A stretch of DNA of 37,818 bases from Candidatus Gastranaerophilales bacterium (GTDB lineage: Bacteria; Cyanobacteriota; Vampirovibrionia; Gastranaerophilales; Gastranaerophilaceae). The stretch covers positions 1 to 37,818 of the forward strand of contig CANQLK010000003.1 of assembly GCA_947624665.1 (NCBI GenBank), read 5' to 3'. A program made the translations under genes and the position numbers. Shown piece by piece: positions 1-9,697 of the stretch. A model generated the notes under the pieces. It had not been told where the DNA came from. It saw only the letters and a list, made by a program, of their open reading frames with translations, and made no database searches. Every line of letters begins with the position of its first letter. Position 1 is the stretch's first letter.

Positions 1-1
1 C

Positions 2-628
2 CCCGGGTTGATTGAAGGTGCGTCAGAAGGCATAGGTTTAGGTCATGAATTTTTAAGACACGTTGAAAGATGCAGATTCCTTATTCATATTGTTGATTTA
101 ACTGCTGAAAACCCCATTGAAAACTACAATATAATTAATCAGGAGCTTAAAAAGCACTCTAATCAGCTTTCTCTTGTATATCAAATTATCGCTCTCAATA
201 AAATTGATGCGGTTTCCGAAGAGATAAAACAAAAATATTACGGAGAATTTAAGAAAATTTCAAACGACGTTTTTCTGATTTCGGCAGCAACAAAAGAAAA
301 CTTAAAAGAATTTATGTATTTTGTTTCAAAGAAAGTTGAAGAAATACCAAAACCCGTCATCGAGGTCGAAGTTGAAGAAGACTTAGGCGCCGTTGATAAC
401 GATGACAGTGCTTATCAAATATATAAAATTGATAAGCATACTTATGCCGTAGAAGGCGGCAAAATATTCAGGCTCGCAAATGTAACCGACGGAAGAAATA
501 CCGAACAATTATACAGATTTCAGAATATATTAAAATCCATGGGCGTATTTGAAGCACTAAAAGCTTCGGGAGTTAAAGAAGGCGATATTGTCAAAATAGG
601 TCATCTTGAATTTGACTATTTTGACTAA
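2..628 (+). CDS. obg: GTPase Obg/CgtA, C-terminal part (5' truncated by window edge)
   Basis: Reads PGLIEGASEGIGLGHEFLRHVERCRFLIHIVDLT...LNKID, Obg G-domain motifs, followed by an OCT-like C-terminal domain; open to the window edge. Confidence 0.9.
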   Translation, partial: PGLIEGASEGIGLGHEFLRHVERCRFLIHIVDLTAENPIENYNIINQELKKHSNQLSLVYQIIALNKIDAVSEEIKQKYYGEFKKISNDVFLISAATKENLKEFMYFVSKKVEEIPKPVIEVEVEEDLGAVDNDDSAYQIYKIDKHTYAVEGGKIFRLANVTDGRNTEQLYRFQNILKSMGVFEALKASGVKEGDIVKIGHLEFDYFD

Positions 629-634
629 TACTTC

Positions 635-901
635 CTACATATCCATTTTGAATGTCGAAATCGGCTGTCCTTCTCTTGAAGCCTGCCCCAGTGCATATAT
701 CATCGACTGATATTTTCTTATTTCTTTTGTAACGTTTCCGTTATACACTTCCATTTTTTCATCAACATTGTTCACGAAAAAATTTGAACCGTTTTTTTCT
801 AATTCTGTTTTTTCCGAATGTTTTATTTCTTCCGTCGATTTCTTCGGAAGTATTATATTTAATCCGAACAGATGTTTTTGTACTTTGTTGTTATCTTCCA
901 T
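635..901 (-). CDS. hypothetical protein, ~88 aa
   Basis: Start MEDNNKVQKH chosen inside the 635..994 ORF because AGGA lies just upstream; the longer N-terminus looks like translated leader. No family recognised. Confidence 0.5.
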   Translation of the reverse strand: MEDNNKVQKHLFGLNIILPKKSTEEIKHSEKTELEKNGSNFFVNNVDEKMEVYNGNVTKEIRKYQSMIYALGQASREGQPISTFKMDM

Positions 902-1073
902 GTTTTTTCCTATTCTTACCATGTTTTTATCGACAGATTTTAATTTTTTCTTTAATGTTAAAATTATTTTTGTAAAGAAAAAATAAGCAATCATATAAAA
1001 TTTTTGGAAAAATTTTTATTACATGGCAAAATTTTTTTTGACACACATTAATATGTTCGGAAAATAAAAAAGT

Positions 1074-2693
1074 ATGATAAATAAAATACAGATACACGAA
1101 CAGCCGAAATCAAAAGACAATAAAAACAGTTTTAAAGGGCCGGCTACGGCTGCTTTAGCAGGATTAAGGGCATTGAATAACAGTCCTGCTGTTGGGGCAT
1201 GTGCTGTTGATTTATGCTCAATGGTTATTCCAAGAACATATATCGAAGCAAAAAGCAGAGGTCCTCAATCCGGGATCGAAACATTTATAAGAGAAATGAC
1301 AAGTAACGTTATTCATGCCTGTGTCGGGTTGATTGGTCTTGGTTCTGCAATTTTATTGTCAGGCAAATTTAATAATAAGTATTCAACTAAAGCTCAAAAT
1401 ATATACGCAAGCGGTGAAACAATTCAGAGTATATCCGAGATATGGAAAAATTCCAACGGACAAAGAGAATTTTTCAATACATTTGTTAATAATATAGAAG
1501 GACTTAACGGTACCGATTGGCAAGGAATATCAGATTCCGCAAAAGATAATATTGTTAACAAAATTGTAACTTTGGCAAAGAAAACTGAAAATTTGGCAAA
1601 TACAAAAGGCCCGAGAAAAAAACTTCTTGCCAGAGAAGTAAAAGATATAAAATCACTTATAACAGCCGAAGTTACGCAAAATACCGGCGCACAGGCTTCA
1701 TTCAGATTAAAAGGAATAAACGGAGCAAAAGATTTATCTGCAAGTTTCGGTGTGCTTTTGGATAACGTTGTAGGAGTATCAAATTCTTTTATAAATAAGC
1801 CGAAAGAAAAATTACCTCAATTTATAGAAGCATTAAAAAAGAATAAAACAGCTTCAACACTTTTAGGCATGGGAATTTGCGCCGCATTATGCATGTCCGT
1901 TCAGCCGATAAACAGATATCTTACAAAAAAACGTACGGGTTCCGACGGATTTGTAGGTGTTGACAATAATAAACAATCCGAAGGAAACAAATCTCAAAAT
2001 TATAAAAAGTGGAAAACATTAGCAGGCATTGTTTTTCCATTAGCTGCTTTAAGAACTACAGGAAAATATTCCGATTTGGTTAAGAATATTCAATTTAACA
2101 GTAAAGTTCCTACTATTAACCAGTTTAAATTTTTATACGGTTTAACAATCGGCTCAAGGCTTTTATCCTCTAGGGACGGCAACGAACTTAGAGAATCATT
2201 AATAAAAGATACATTAGGATTTACAAACTGGCTTATATTAGGCGGAATGGTATCAAAACTCACGGCAAGGGTACTCGGAGGAAAACAGCTTATTAATAAT
2301 CCTGTTGTTCAAAACGGAAAGAAAGGCATAAAATACGCTCTAAAATGGCTCACTAAAGCTTCTGTTAAATCATTTGACGAAGTCATACTGCCAAAAGCAC
2401 AAGATATAATTAAAGACGGAAAAGTTAAAAGTTTCTCCGAATTGTATAAAAACGCAGATTCCGCTGTTAAAACTCAAGTTAAGAAAATTGCGGGTGCTCA
2501 AATCGCCGGATACTTATACTCTGGTATTGTTCTTGGTGTTGGTATTTCAAAACTGAATATATTTATTACAAAAACGTTAAATAAAAATAAAAGTCAAAAA
2601 TTAATGGTTGATAAGGTTAACGCAAAACCTGATACCGTTAATATTTCACAAATAAAAGAATTTATGAGTCCTGTATTTAAAGATTTTACTTAA
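1074..2693 (+). CDS. hypothetical protein with several hydrophobic segments, N-terminal NSFKG motif
   Basis: 539-aa ORF with no competing ORF; hydrophobic stretches (HACVGLIGLGSAILLSG, ASTLLGMGICAALCMSV, AGYLYSGIVLGVGIS). No family recognised. Confidence 0.75.
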   Translation: MINKIQIHEQPKSKDNKNSFKGPATAALAGLRALNNSPAVGACAVDLCSMVIPRTYIEAKSRGPQSGIETFIREMTSNVIHACVGLIGLGSAILLSGKFNNKYSTKAQNIYASGETIQSISEIWKNSNGQREFFNTFVNNIEGLNGTDWQGISDSAKDNIVNKIVTLAKKTENLANTKGPRKKLLAREVKDIKSLITAEVTQNTGAQASFRLKGINGAKDLSASFGVLLDNVVGVSNSFINKPKEKLPQFIEALKKNKTASTLLGMGICAALCMSVQPINRYLTKKRTGSDGFVGVDNNKQSEGNKSQNYKKWKTLAGIVFPLAALRTTGKYSDLVKNIQFNSKVPTINQFKFLYGLTIGSRLLSSRDGNELRESLIKDTLGFTNWLILGGMVSKLTARVLGGKQLINNPVVQNGKKGIKYALKWLTKASVKSFDEVILPKAQDIIKDGKVKSFSELYKNADSAVKTQVKKIAGAQIAGYLYSGIVLGVGISKLNIFITKTLNKNKSQKLMVDKVNAKPDTVNISQIKEFMSPVFKDFT

Positions 2694-2710
2694 TTTGATA
2701 TAATTTTTTT

Positions 2711-3928
2711 ATGTCTGTCAACTTAAAAGAAAATATTTATAACGGTATTTCAAATGATTTTATAAACGCAATTGAAGCTGCCACTGCGGTCGCGCAAAAT
2801 TGTAATATAAAAATTTTTCTTATAGGCGGCATTGTTAGAGATTTAATTCTAAATCGTCCGATAAAAGATATTGATATTACCGTTGAAGCTAATGCCGTTG
2901 AATTTTGTAAACTATTGGAAGAAAAATCATTTTTTACGATTGAAAGCATTCAAGAAAACTTAAGAACGGCAAAGGCAAGGTTTAGAAACGGAGTTATAAT
3001 TGATTTTGCTTCAACCCGTGAAGAGAAATACCCGATAGCGGGAAATCTTCCGATTGCATTTAACTTCGGCTGCGAGCTTAAAAAAGATGTTGCAAGAAGA
3101 GATTTTACCGTAAATACTCTCGCCATCAGCTTAAATCACGATGATAAGTATTTTTTAATTGACTATTATAACGGGTATGATGATATTTTTAATAAACAGA
3201 TTAAAATACTTCATAAAAAAAGTTTTACGGATGACCCCTCCAGAATTATAAGAGCTTTAAAATTTATGGTTCGGCTTAATTTCAATATTGAAAACGAAAC
3301 GCTTAATATTATGAACACTTACCTATCGAATGTTGATATGACAATTCCGTTAGAGCGAATTAAAAATGAACTCCTTCAATATTTTTCAATAGCTAAGGGA
3401 AATATTTATCAAACAATTATTGAAACTCAGGCTTATAAATTGGTAAGTGATAACCCCGTTAAATCATTTAATAAAAATTTATTTAATGAAACTTTATCCT
3501 TCTTAAAAAAAGAGCAGATTAAATTTATTTATTTCTTTTTGCTTATTTATAATTCTGATTTATCCGTAGAAAGACTTAATTTGACAGTTTTAGAGAAAAA
3601 AACTATATCTGATATAAAAGCATTAATTAAAAATGTAAAATCGAATTATAACAATAATTATGAAATATATGATACTTTTCGAAATAAAACGGATATGGCA
3701 ATTCTTGTTTATTATATTTGCACGGGAGATAATGCCGTTAAAAAATATTTTAACGAATTAAAAGATATAAAAATTGAAGTAACAGGGAAAGATTTAATAG
3801 CACTCGGTCTAAAGCCTTCACCTTATTTCAGCAGAATTTTCGAACAAATTTTATTTCAAAAACTGAACGGAAATTTGATAAATAAAGAAGAAGAAATAAA
3901 TTTTATAAAGCAAATAAAAAAGGAATGA
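2711..3928 (+). CDS. cca: CCA-adding enzyme / poly(A) polymerase family tRNA nucleotidyltransferase
   Basis: IFLIGGIVRDLILNRPIKDIDITVEANA (GGxVRDxLL...DxDxT nucleotidyltransferase signature), RDFTVNTLAI, DDPSRIIRALKF. Confidence 0.85.
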   Translation: MSVNLKENIYNGISNDFINAIEAATAVAQNCNIKIFLIGGIVRDLILNRPIKDIDITVEANAVEFCKLLEEKSFFTIESIQENLRTAKARFRNGVIIDFASTREEKYPIAGNLPIAFNFGCELKKDVARRDFTVNTLAISLNHDDKYFLIDYYNGYDDIFNKQIKILHKKSFTDDPSRIIRALKFMVRLNFNIENETLNIMNTYLSNVDMTIPLERIKNELLQYFSIAKGNIYQTIIETQAYKLVSDNPVKSFNKNLFNETLSFLKKEQIKFIYFFLLIYNSDLSVERLNLTVLEKKTISDIKALIKNVKSNYNNNYEIYDTFRNKTDMAILVYYICTGDNAVKKYFNELKDIKIEVTGKDLIALGLKPSPYFSRIFEQILFQKLNGNLINKEEEINFIKQIKKE

Positions 3929-3950
3929 AACAAATTCATTCCTTTTTATT
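3913..3950. terminator. bidirectional intrinsic terminator between cca and metK
   Basis: AATAAAAAAGGAATGAA-ACAAA-TTCATTCCTTTTTATT inverted repeat with A/T flanks between convergent genes. Confidence 0.75.
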
Positions 3951-3969
3951 TCAATTCTATTAATTTATT

Positions 3970-5241
3970 TTAGGCATGACAAGTCATTTTCATAGCTTGT
4001 TCTTTTAAAGATTGAGCTTTATCAATATGTTCCCAAGGAACATCAAAATCCGTTCTGCCCATATGACCGTATGCTGCAAGCTTTTGATAGAATTTTCCGC
4101 CGTTTTTGGAAGGAAGATTTCTTAAATCAAATTGATTAATAATAGCAATCGGTCTTAAATCAAAGTTAGCTTGAACAAGTTTCATGATTTCATCGTCAGA
4201 GATTTTACCCGTACCAAATGTTTCAACATAAATGGAAACAGGTTCTGCAACGCCTATAGCATAAGCGAGTTCTATTTCGCATTTTTCTGCGATACCTGCG
4301 GCAACAATATTTTTAGCAACATATCTTGCTGCATAAGCGGCACTTCTGTCAACTTTTGTAGGGTCTTTACCTGAGAATGCACCGCCGCCGTGTCTTGAAT
4401 ATCCGCCGTAAGTGTCTACTATAATTTTTCTTCCGGTCAAACCTGCATCGCCTTGCGGCCCGCCTATTACAAATCTTCCCGATGGATTGATTAAATATTT
4501 TGTTGTTTCATCAGGTTTTAATGTTTCTTTTTCAAATACATAATCTATAACGTATTTTATTATATCTTTTCTTATTATTTCCTGAATTTGTGTATTATCG
4601 GTAATTCCGTTAATTTCATCATCGTGTTGAGTAGATATAACGACTGTATCAATTCTTACAGGTTTATCATTTTCGTATTCAACGGTGACTTGAGATTTAC
4701 CGTCAGGTCTTAAATATTTGATAATACCTTGTTTTCTTGCCTGAGTAAGTCTGTATGCCAATTTGTGAGCAAGACTAATAGGAAGCGGCATTAACTCGGG
4801 TGTTTCATTGCAGGCAAATCCGAACATAATACCCTGATCTCCGGCACCAAGGTTATTTGTTTCATTAGTTGATACGGCAGCATTATTATCTCTTGTTTCA
4901 AATGCCTTATTTACTCCGCCTGCGATATCGGTAGATTGTTCATCAATACTTGTTATTACAGCACAAGTTTTGCTGTCAAATCCGCCTGAAGATTTTCCTG
5001 TATATCCGATATTTTCAATAGTTGTTCTGACTACATGCGGAATATCAACATAACATGATGAAGTAATTTCACCCGTTACAAGAGCCATGCCCGTTGTTAC
5101 TGATGTTTCTGCGGCTACTCTTGATTTAGAATCTTTGGTAAGAAATTCATCTAATATAGCATCAGATATTTGGTCGCAAACTTTATCGGGATGCCCTTCC
5201 GTTACGGATTCCGACGTAAATAAATATTTTTTTGAACTCAT
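3970..5241 (-). CDS. metK: S-adenosylmethionine synthetase
   Basis: [62 protein letters not shown]. Confidence 0.97.
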   Translation of the reverse strand: MSSKKYLFTSESVTEGHPDKVCDQISDAILDEFLTKDSKSRVAAETSVTTGMALVTGEITSSCYVDIPHVVRTTIENIGYTGKSSGGFDSKTCAVITSIDEQSTDIAGGVNKAFETRDNNAAVSTNETNNLGAGDQGIMFGFACNETPELMPLPISLAHKLAYRLTQARKQGIIKYLRPDGKSQVTVEYENDKPVRIDTVVISTQHDDEINGITDNTQIQEIIRKDIIKYVIDYVFEKETLKPDETTKYLINPSGRFVIGGPQGDAGLTGRKIIVDTYGGYSRHGGGAFSGKDPTKVDRSAAYAARYVAKNIVAAGIAEKCEIELAYAIGVAEPVSIYVETFGTGKISDDEIMKLVQANFDLRPIAIINQFDLRNLPSKNGGKFYQKLAAYGHMGRTDFDVPWEHIDKAQSLKEQAMKMTCHA

Positions 5242-5306
5242 ATCTCACTCTTTCCTTTTTACGTTTTCGTTATTTATTTTATCTTTAACATAATTATCAG
5301 TCAAAT

Positions 5307-5332
5307 AAAAAGACCGCAAAAGCAGTCTTTTT
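5307..5332 (-). terminator. intrinsic terminator downstream of rpsO
   Basis: On the minus strand AAAAAGACTGCTTTTGCGGTCTTTTTATTT: stem-loop followed by T-tract, one internal mismatch. Confidence 0.6.
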
Positions 5333-5354
5333 AAATTATCTAACAATTAATTCA

Positions 5355-5630
5355 TTATTTTGTTTCTCTGATGTTAAGAGCTTTAATAAGTTTTCTGTAA
5401 TCGTCAAGATTTCTGTCTTTCAAATATGAAAGAAGTCTTTTTCTTCTGCCTACCATCATTAACAGACCACGTCTGCCTTGATAGTCTTTTTGGTTAGTTT
5501 TCAAGTGTTCGGTTAACTCTGCGATTTTTTCCGTAAGTAAAGCGATTTGGGTTTCTACGCTTCCGGTATCATTTGCATTTTTTCCGTATTTTTCTACGAT
5601 TTCTGCTTTGTTTTTTAAATTTATTGCCAT
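5355..5630 (-). CDS. rpsO: 30S ribosomal protein S15
   Basis: [52 protein letters not shown], canonical S15. Confidence 0.97.
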   Translation of the reverse strand: MAINLKNKAEIVEKYGKNANDTGSVETQIALLTEKIAELTEHLKTNQKDYQGRRGLLMMVGRRKRLLSYLKDRNLDDYRKLIKALNIRETK

Positions 5631-5737
5631 TTTTGTATCCTTTATCAGTTTTGTGACTTGTCGGTGGGTAAGTCTTAGTTCATATTAATACGAAGATAAT
5701 TACTTTTCAATATCATTTTTAACTTTTATTAATGTTT

Positions 5738-6448
5738 TTATTTAGAAAATCTGATTTTCCAAATCTTTATAAGTGCTTCGAGCATGATTTTTTTATTTAT
5801 TTTGGATTCTCCGTATTCTCTTTTATTGAATGTAAAAGGATATTCCAATATTTTCATATTATTTTTGAAGCATTTATATTTCATTTCTATTTGGAATGAA
5901 TAACCTTTTGAGATAATCTTGTCTAAATCAATGGAGCTTAAAGCTTTTTTAGTCCAAATATTAAAGCCGCCGGTTAAATCATTTATGGGACAATTCAAAA
6001 TTGTTTTTGCATAAATATTACCCAAACAAGATAAATTTGTTCTGTTTTTATTAGTATCTTTGCTCCAGTGCCCGTCTTTTACATATCTGGAAGATATAAC
6101 CAAATCATATTCTTTGGTTTTTTCTATGCAATCGGGCAATATCTCGACAGGGTGCTGAAAATCACAATCCATTTGTATAAATGTATCATAATCACCTTTA
6201 AGCGCCCATTTAAAACCTTCTATATACGCATTTGCCAATCCGAGTTTCTTTTCCTGTTTTAAAAGATGTAAATTTTTATATTTTTCTTGCAGTTTTTCTG
6301 CTATATTTGCCGTACCATCCGGAGAGTTTGAATCCACGATAAGTACATCTGCCTGCTGATTTTTAAACACTTCATTAAATATTTTATTTATCATTTTTTC
6401 AACATTTAATGCTTCATTATATGTCGGAAGAATTATTATCGGTTTCAT
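5738..6448 (-). CDS. GT2 family glycosyltransferase, polyprenol-phosphate mannosyltransferase (DPM1)-like
   Basis: IILPTYNEALNVEKMI, VDSNSPDGT, MDCDFQHPVEILPD, DLTGGFNIWTKKAL. Confidence 0.85.
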   Translation of the reverse strand: MKPIIILPTYNEALNVEKMINKIFNEVFKNQQADVLIVDSNSPDGTANIAEKLQEKYKNLHLLKQEKKLGLANAYIEGFKWALKGDYDTFIQMDCDFQHPVEILPDCIEKTKEYDLVISSRYVKDGHWSKDTNKNRTNLSCLGNIYAKTILNCPINDLTGGFNIWTKKALSSIDLDKIISKGYSFQIEMKYKCFKNNMKILEYPFTFNKREYGESKINKKIMLEALIKIWKIRFSK

Positions 6449-8072
6449 TTTCTTTTTTCCCCTCCCCCCTTTTTTTAGTTTTTAAGATAAATTTTTTATC
6501 AAATAATTTTTGAAAATCCGTTTTTTCTAATTCTTTTTTGCTAAAACTTCCTCCTAAGGCATAAAACCGTTTAATAGTTTTTTCTTTGGGCATACATATT
6601 GTATATTTATTCGTTTTTATATTATAAATACTTTTTAAGTATCTGTTTGTCTCATTAAAAATATTAATTTTTTCGCAAGAAAGATATATAGGACGATTTG
6701 TATATATTTCTGTCATCATAATTTTTTCTCTCTTATATACTTCTAATCTACATTTTCTTAAAGCTTTTGCCCAGCTTTGTTGTTCTTCAAGCATACTGTT
6801 TATATCCAATTCAACAGGTTTGTATAAGAATAAAAATAGAATAATTATATACAATATTTTAAAAAAGACGTTAACATTCTTACATAAATTCCCGATTAAA
6901 AGACAAACAACCGAGCTTATAAACATAAGAAAACAAAAATGATAAAAAGGTTCAATTATCCAAAATTTGTAATCATCACTTGGGAATGTGTCTCCCGCAA
7001 GAATCAATGTAAAGAAAAAAACCATCATTCCTATTATTGGTACTATATATATAATATTATTTAATATTGCATCTGTAATTTTTTCTTTATCCAGAACCAC
7101 ATTTTTTACAATACCACCAAAGAGAAGTATAAATATCGGCTTATACATATACATATATCTGTCAATAACATAAGCATAATATTCTTTTAGGAACGGAATA
7201 AAATCATTAATTATATCCGTAATTGATTTCGAATACCGCCAGGATACTTCTTTCCAAAATCCGGGGCATAACACTATACTAATAAATCCTATAAAAAATA
7301 ACATTAAAATTGGGGTTGTGGTTTGATTAAAAAATATATCGTTAGTTTTTGAAAAAGAAAATTTATTTTTAATCACAAATAAAAAATACAATAAGAATAA
7401 TGAAACTAATATGGTATAGGCAGCTGTTTCGGTTGAATTTCCCGCACAAAATGCCAATATACACAAAAGAATTTTACTTGTTTTATTTATTTCGGGAATT
7501 CTTTTTTCTTCAATATAAATAACAATGTATTTGTATACAAAAAATAAAAAGGTTAAAGCGAATACCATTGCAAGTACATAACCGTATTGAAAAGAGAATA
7601 GTGACTTATAAGGAAAATAAATGCCATTTTCATAACTATAGAAACAAACTGCTGCAAAAGTCCATAAAGAAGCATATATTATCGGATTTCTGTCTTTTAA
7701 ACAATAAAACATAGAAGATACCGTAAATAACAGAGAAAGAATTATAATATATGCAAACATACCTATGGTATTTGCGGCATTTTGCAAATGTATTCCAAGC
7801 AATTTTGGTATATATACAACAACTAAGCTGGAAATAAAATTGCAGACATATCTTCCGTCTTCTTCCCTCCAAAATGGGGGTGAATCCAATGTTGAATTTA
7901 AATCATCCACATCAAAAAAGCATAAATTCGAAAATATCGGATATAAAATTTTAAATAGGATTGCACTAAAAATTATAACAACCAGAATTAATAAAATATT
8001 ATTAATATTTTTCTGAAAAAATTTACAGTTCACTATTTTAATTCCTTTTGAATTCAAATCATATTTTATCAA
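6417..8072 (-). CDS. polytopic membrane protein, GT-C glycosyltransferase-like/uncharacterised
   Basis: 551 aa with many hydrophobic helices and a soluble C-terminus; adjacent to and overlapping the GT2 gene by 32 nt. Confidence 0.7.
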   Translation of the reverse strand: MIKYDLNSKGIKIVNCKFFQKNINNILLILVVIIFSAILFKILYPIFSNLCFFDVDDLNSTLDSPPFWREEDGRYVCNFISSLVVVYIPKLLGIHLQNAANTIGMFAYIIILSLLFTVSSMFYCLKDRNPIIYASLWTFAAVCFYSYENGIYFPYKSLFSFQYGYVLAMVFALTFLFFVYKYIVIYIEEKRIPEINKTSKILLCILAFCAGNSTETAAYTILVSLFLLYFLFVIKNKFSFSKTNDIFFNQTTTPILMLFFIGFISIVLCPGFWKEVSWRYSKSITDIINDFIPFLKEYYAYVIDRYMYMYKPIFILLFGGIVKNVVLDKEKITDAILNNIIYIVPIIGMMVFFFTLILAGDTFPSDDYKFWIIEPFYHFCFLMFISSVVCLLIGNLCKNVNVFFKILYIIILFLFLYKPVELDINSMLEEQQSWAKALRKCRLEVYKREKIMMTEIYTNRPIYLSCEKINIFNETNRYLKSIYNIKTNKYTICMPKEKTIKRFYALGGSFSKKELEKTDFQKLFDKKFILKTKKRGEGKKENETDNNSSDI

Positions 8073-8094
8073 AAAAATATTATTTATTTTGTTA

Positions 8095-9577
8095 TCAATT
8101 TAAAATATCATACATTTTGCGGAAATCATTTTGCTCTAATTCTTCTTCGCTAAAACTTCCGCCAATGTCATAAAACTGTTTCATAGCTTCTTCTTTTGTT
8201 GTACATATTATATATTTATCGGTTTTTATATTATATATATTTTTTAAGTATCTGTTTGGTTCATTAAAAATATTAATTTCATCACAAAGAATATATATAG
8301 GATTGTTTGTATATATAGATGTCATCATTATTTTTTCATTCATATATACTTCCTGCCTACACTCAATTATATCTTTTTGAATTAATGCCAGTTTATTAAG
8401 TACAACATTTTTATTTGTGCCATATATTTTATAAACATCAAAAAATATTACAACTATTAATAATATCTTTATAAAAACATTGCTGTTTTTACATAAATTT
8501 CCGATAAAAAGACAAATAACCGAGCTAAGGAACATAAAAAAACAAAAATGATAAAAAGGTTCCATTACCCAAAATTTGCTTTCGCCAAAAGTTCTTCCTG
8601 CTGCAATCAATGTAAAGAAATATGCCATCATCCCTATTACAGGCATTATAAATATGAAACTGTTTAATATAGCATTTGTAATTTTTTCTTTATCCCATAC
8701 CACATTTTTTACAATGTCACCCAAGAGAAGTATAAATATCAGTTTATATATATTCAAATATCTTTCAATAACATAAAAATAATATTCTTTTAGGAACGGA
8801 ATAAAATTATTAATTATATCCGAAGCTGATTTTGAGTGCCGCCAGGAAACTTCTATCCAAAATCCGGGACACAATACCATACAAAGAAATCCTATAAAAT
8901 ACGACATTAAAATCGGAGTTGTTGTTTTATTAAAAAATATACCGTTTGTTTTTGAAAAAGAGAATTTGTTTTTAAAAAGAAATAAAAAGTATAATAAAAA
9001 TAATGAAACTAATATGGTATAGGTAGCTGCCTGAGTTGAATTTCCTGCACAAAAGAATTTTACTTGTTTTATTTATTTCGGGAATTCTTTTTTCATCAAT
9101 ATAAATAACAATGTATTTGTATACAAAAAGTAAAAAGGTTAAAGCGAATACCATTGCAAGTACATAACCGTATTGAAAGGAGAATAGTGTAAAATAAAAA
9201 ACACTATTTTCATTTAAACCATTTAAATATTGATAAAAAAATATGCCCGCAAAAGTCCATAAAGAAGCATATATTATCGGATTTCTGTCTTTTAAACAAT
9301 AAAACATGGAAGATATTGTAAATAACAAAGAAAGGATTATAATATATCCAAACAAACCTATGGTATTTGCGGCATTTTGAAAATGTATTCCAAGCAATTT
9401 TGGTATATATACAGCAACTACTCTGGAAATAAAATTGCAGACATATCTTCCGTTTTCTTCTCTCCACAGCGGGTATGAATCCAATGTAGAATTTAAGTCA
9501 TCAACATCAAAAAAGCATAAATGCGATAAAACAGGTTTTAACAGCCAATATAAAAGAGCACTTCCCAAAAGAACCAC
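8095..9577 (-). pseudogene. tandem paralog of the 6417-8072 membrane protein, broken by a frameshift
   Basis: ORFs 8095-8907 and 8972-9577 match the C- and N-terminal parts of the neighbour (LCFFDVDDLNSTLDS, NAANTIG, CPGFWIEVSWRHSKS); frame lost at ~9048-9054 where 17 nt are missing relative to 7445-7468. Confidence 0.85.
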
Positions 9578-9697
9578 TAATAGAATAAGTATATCTTTAT
9601 ATCTTTTATTTATATTCTTTTTCTTTAAACAAAAATTCTTGTATTAATATAAAATATATAATAATATAAATTTCATAATATCATAAAAAAAGAACAG

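Noticed and set aside
6453-6465. -1 programmed frameshift at AAAAAAG
   Set aside because: Heptamer is not in the A AAA AAG phase relative to the upstream frame, and the GT2 frame needs a +1 shift/one-base deletion.
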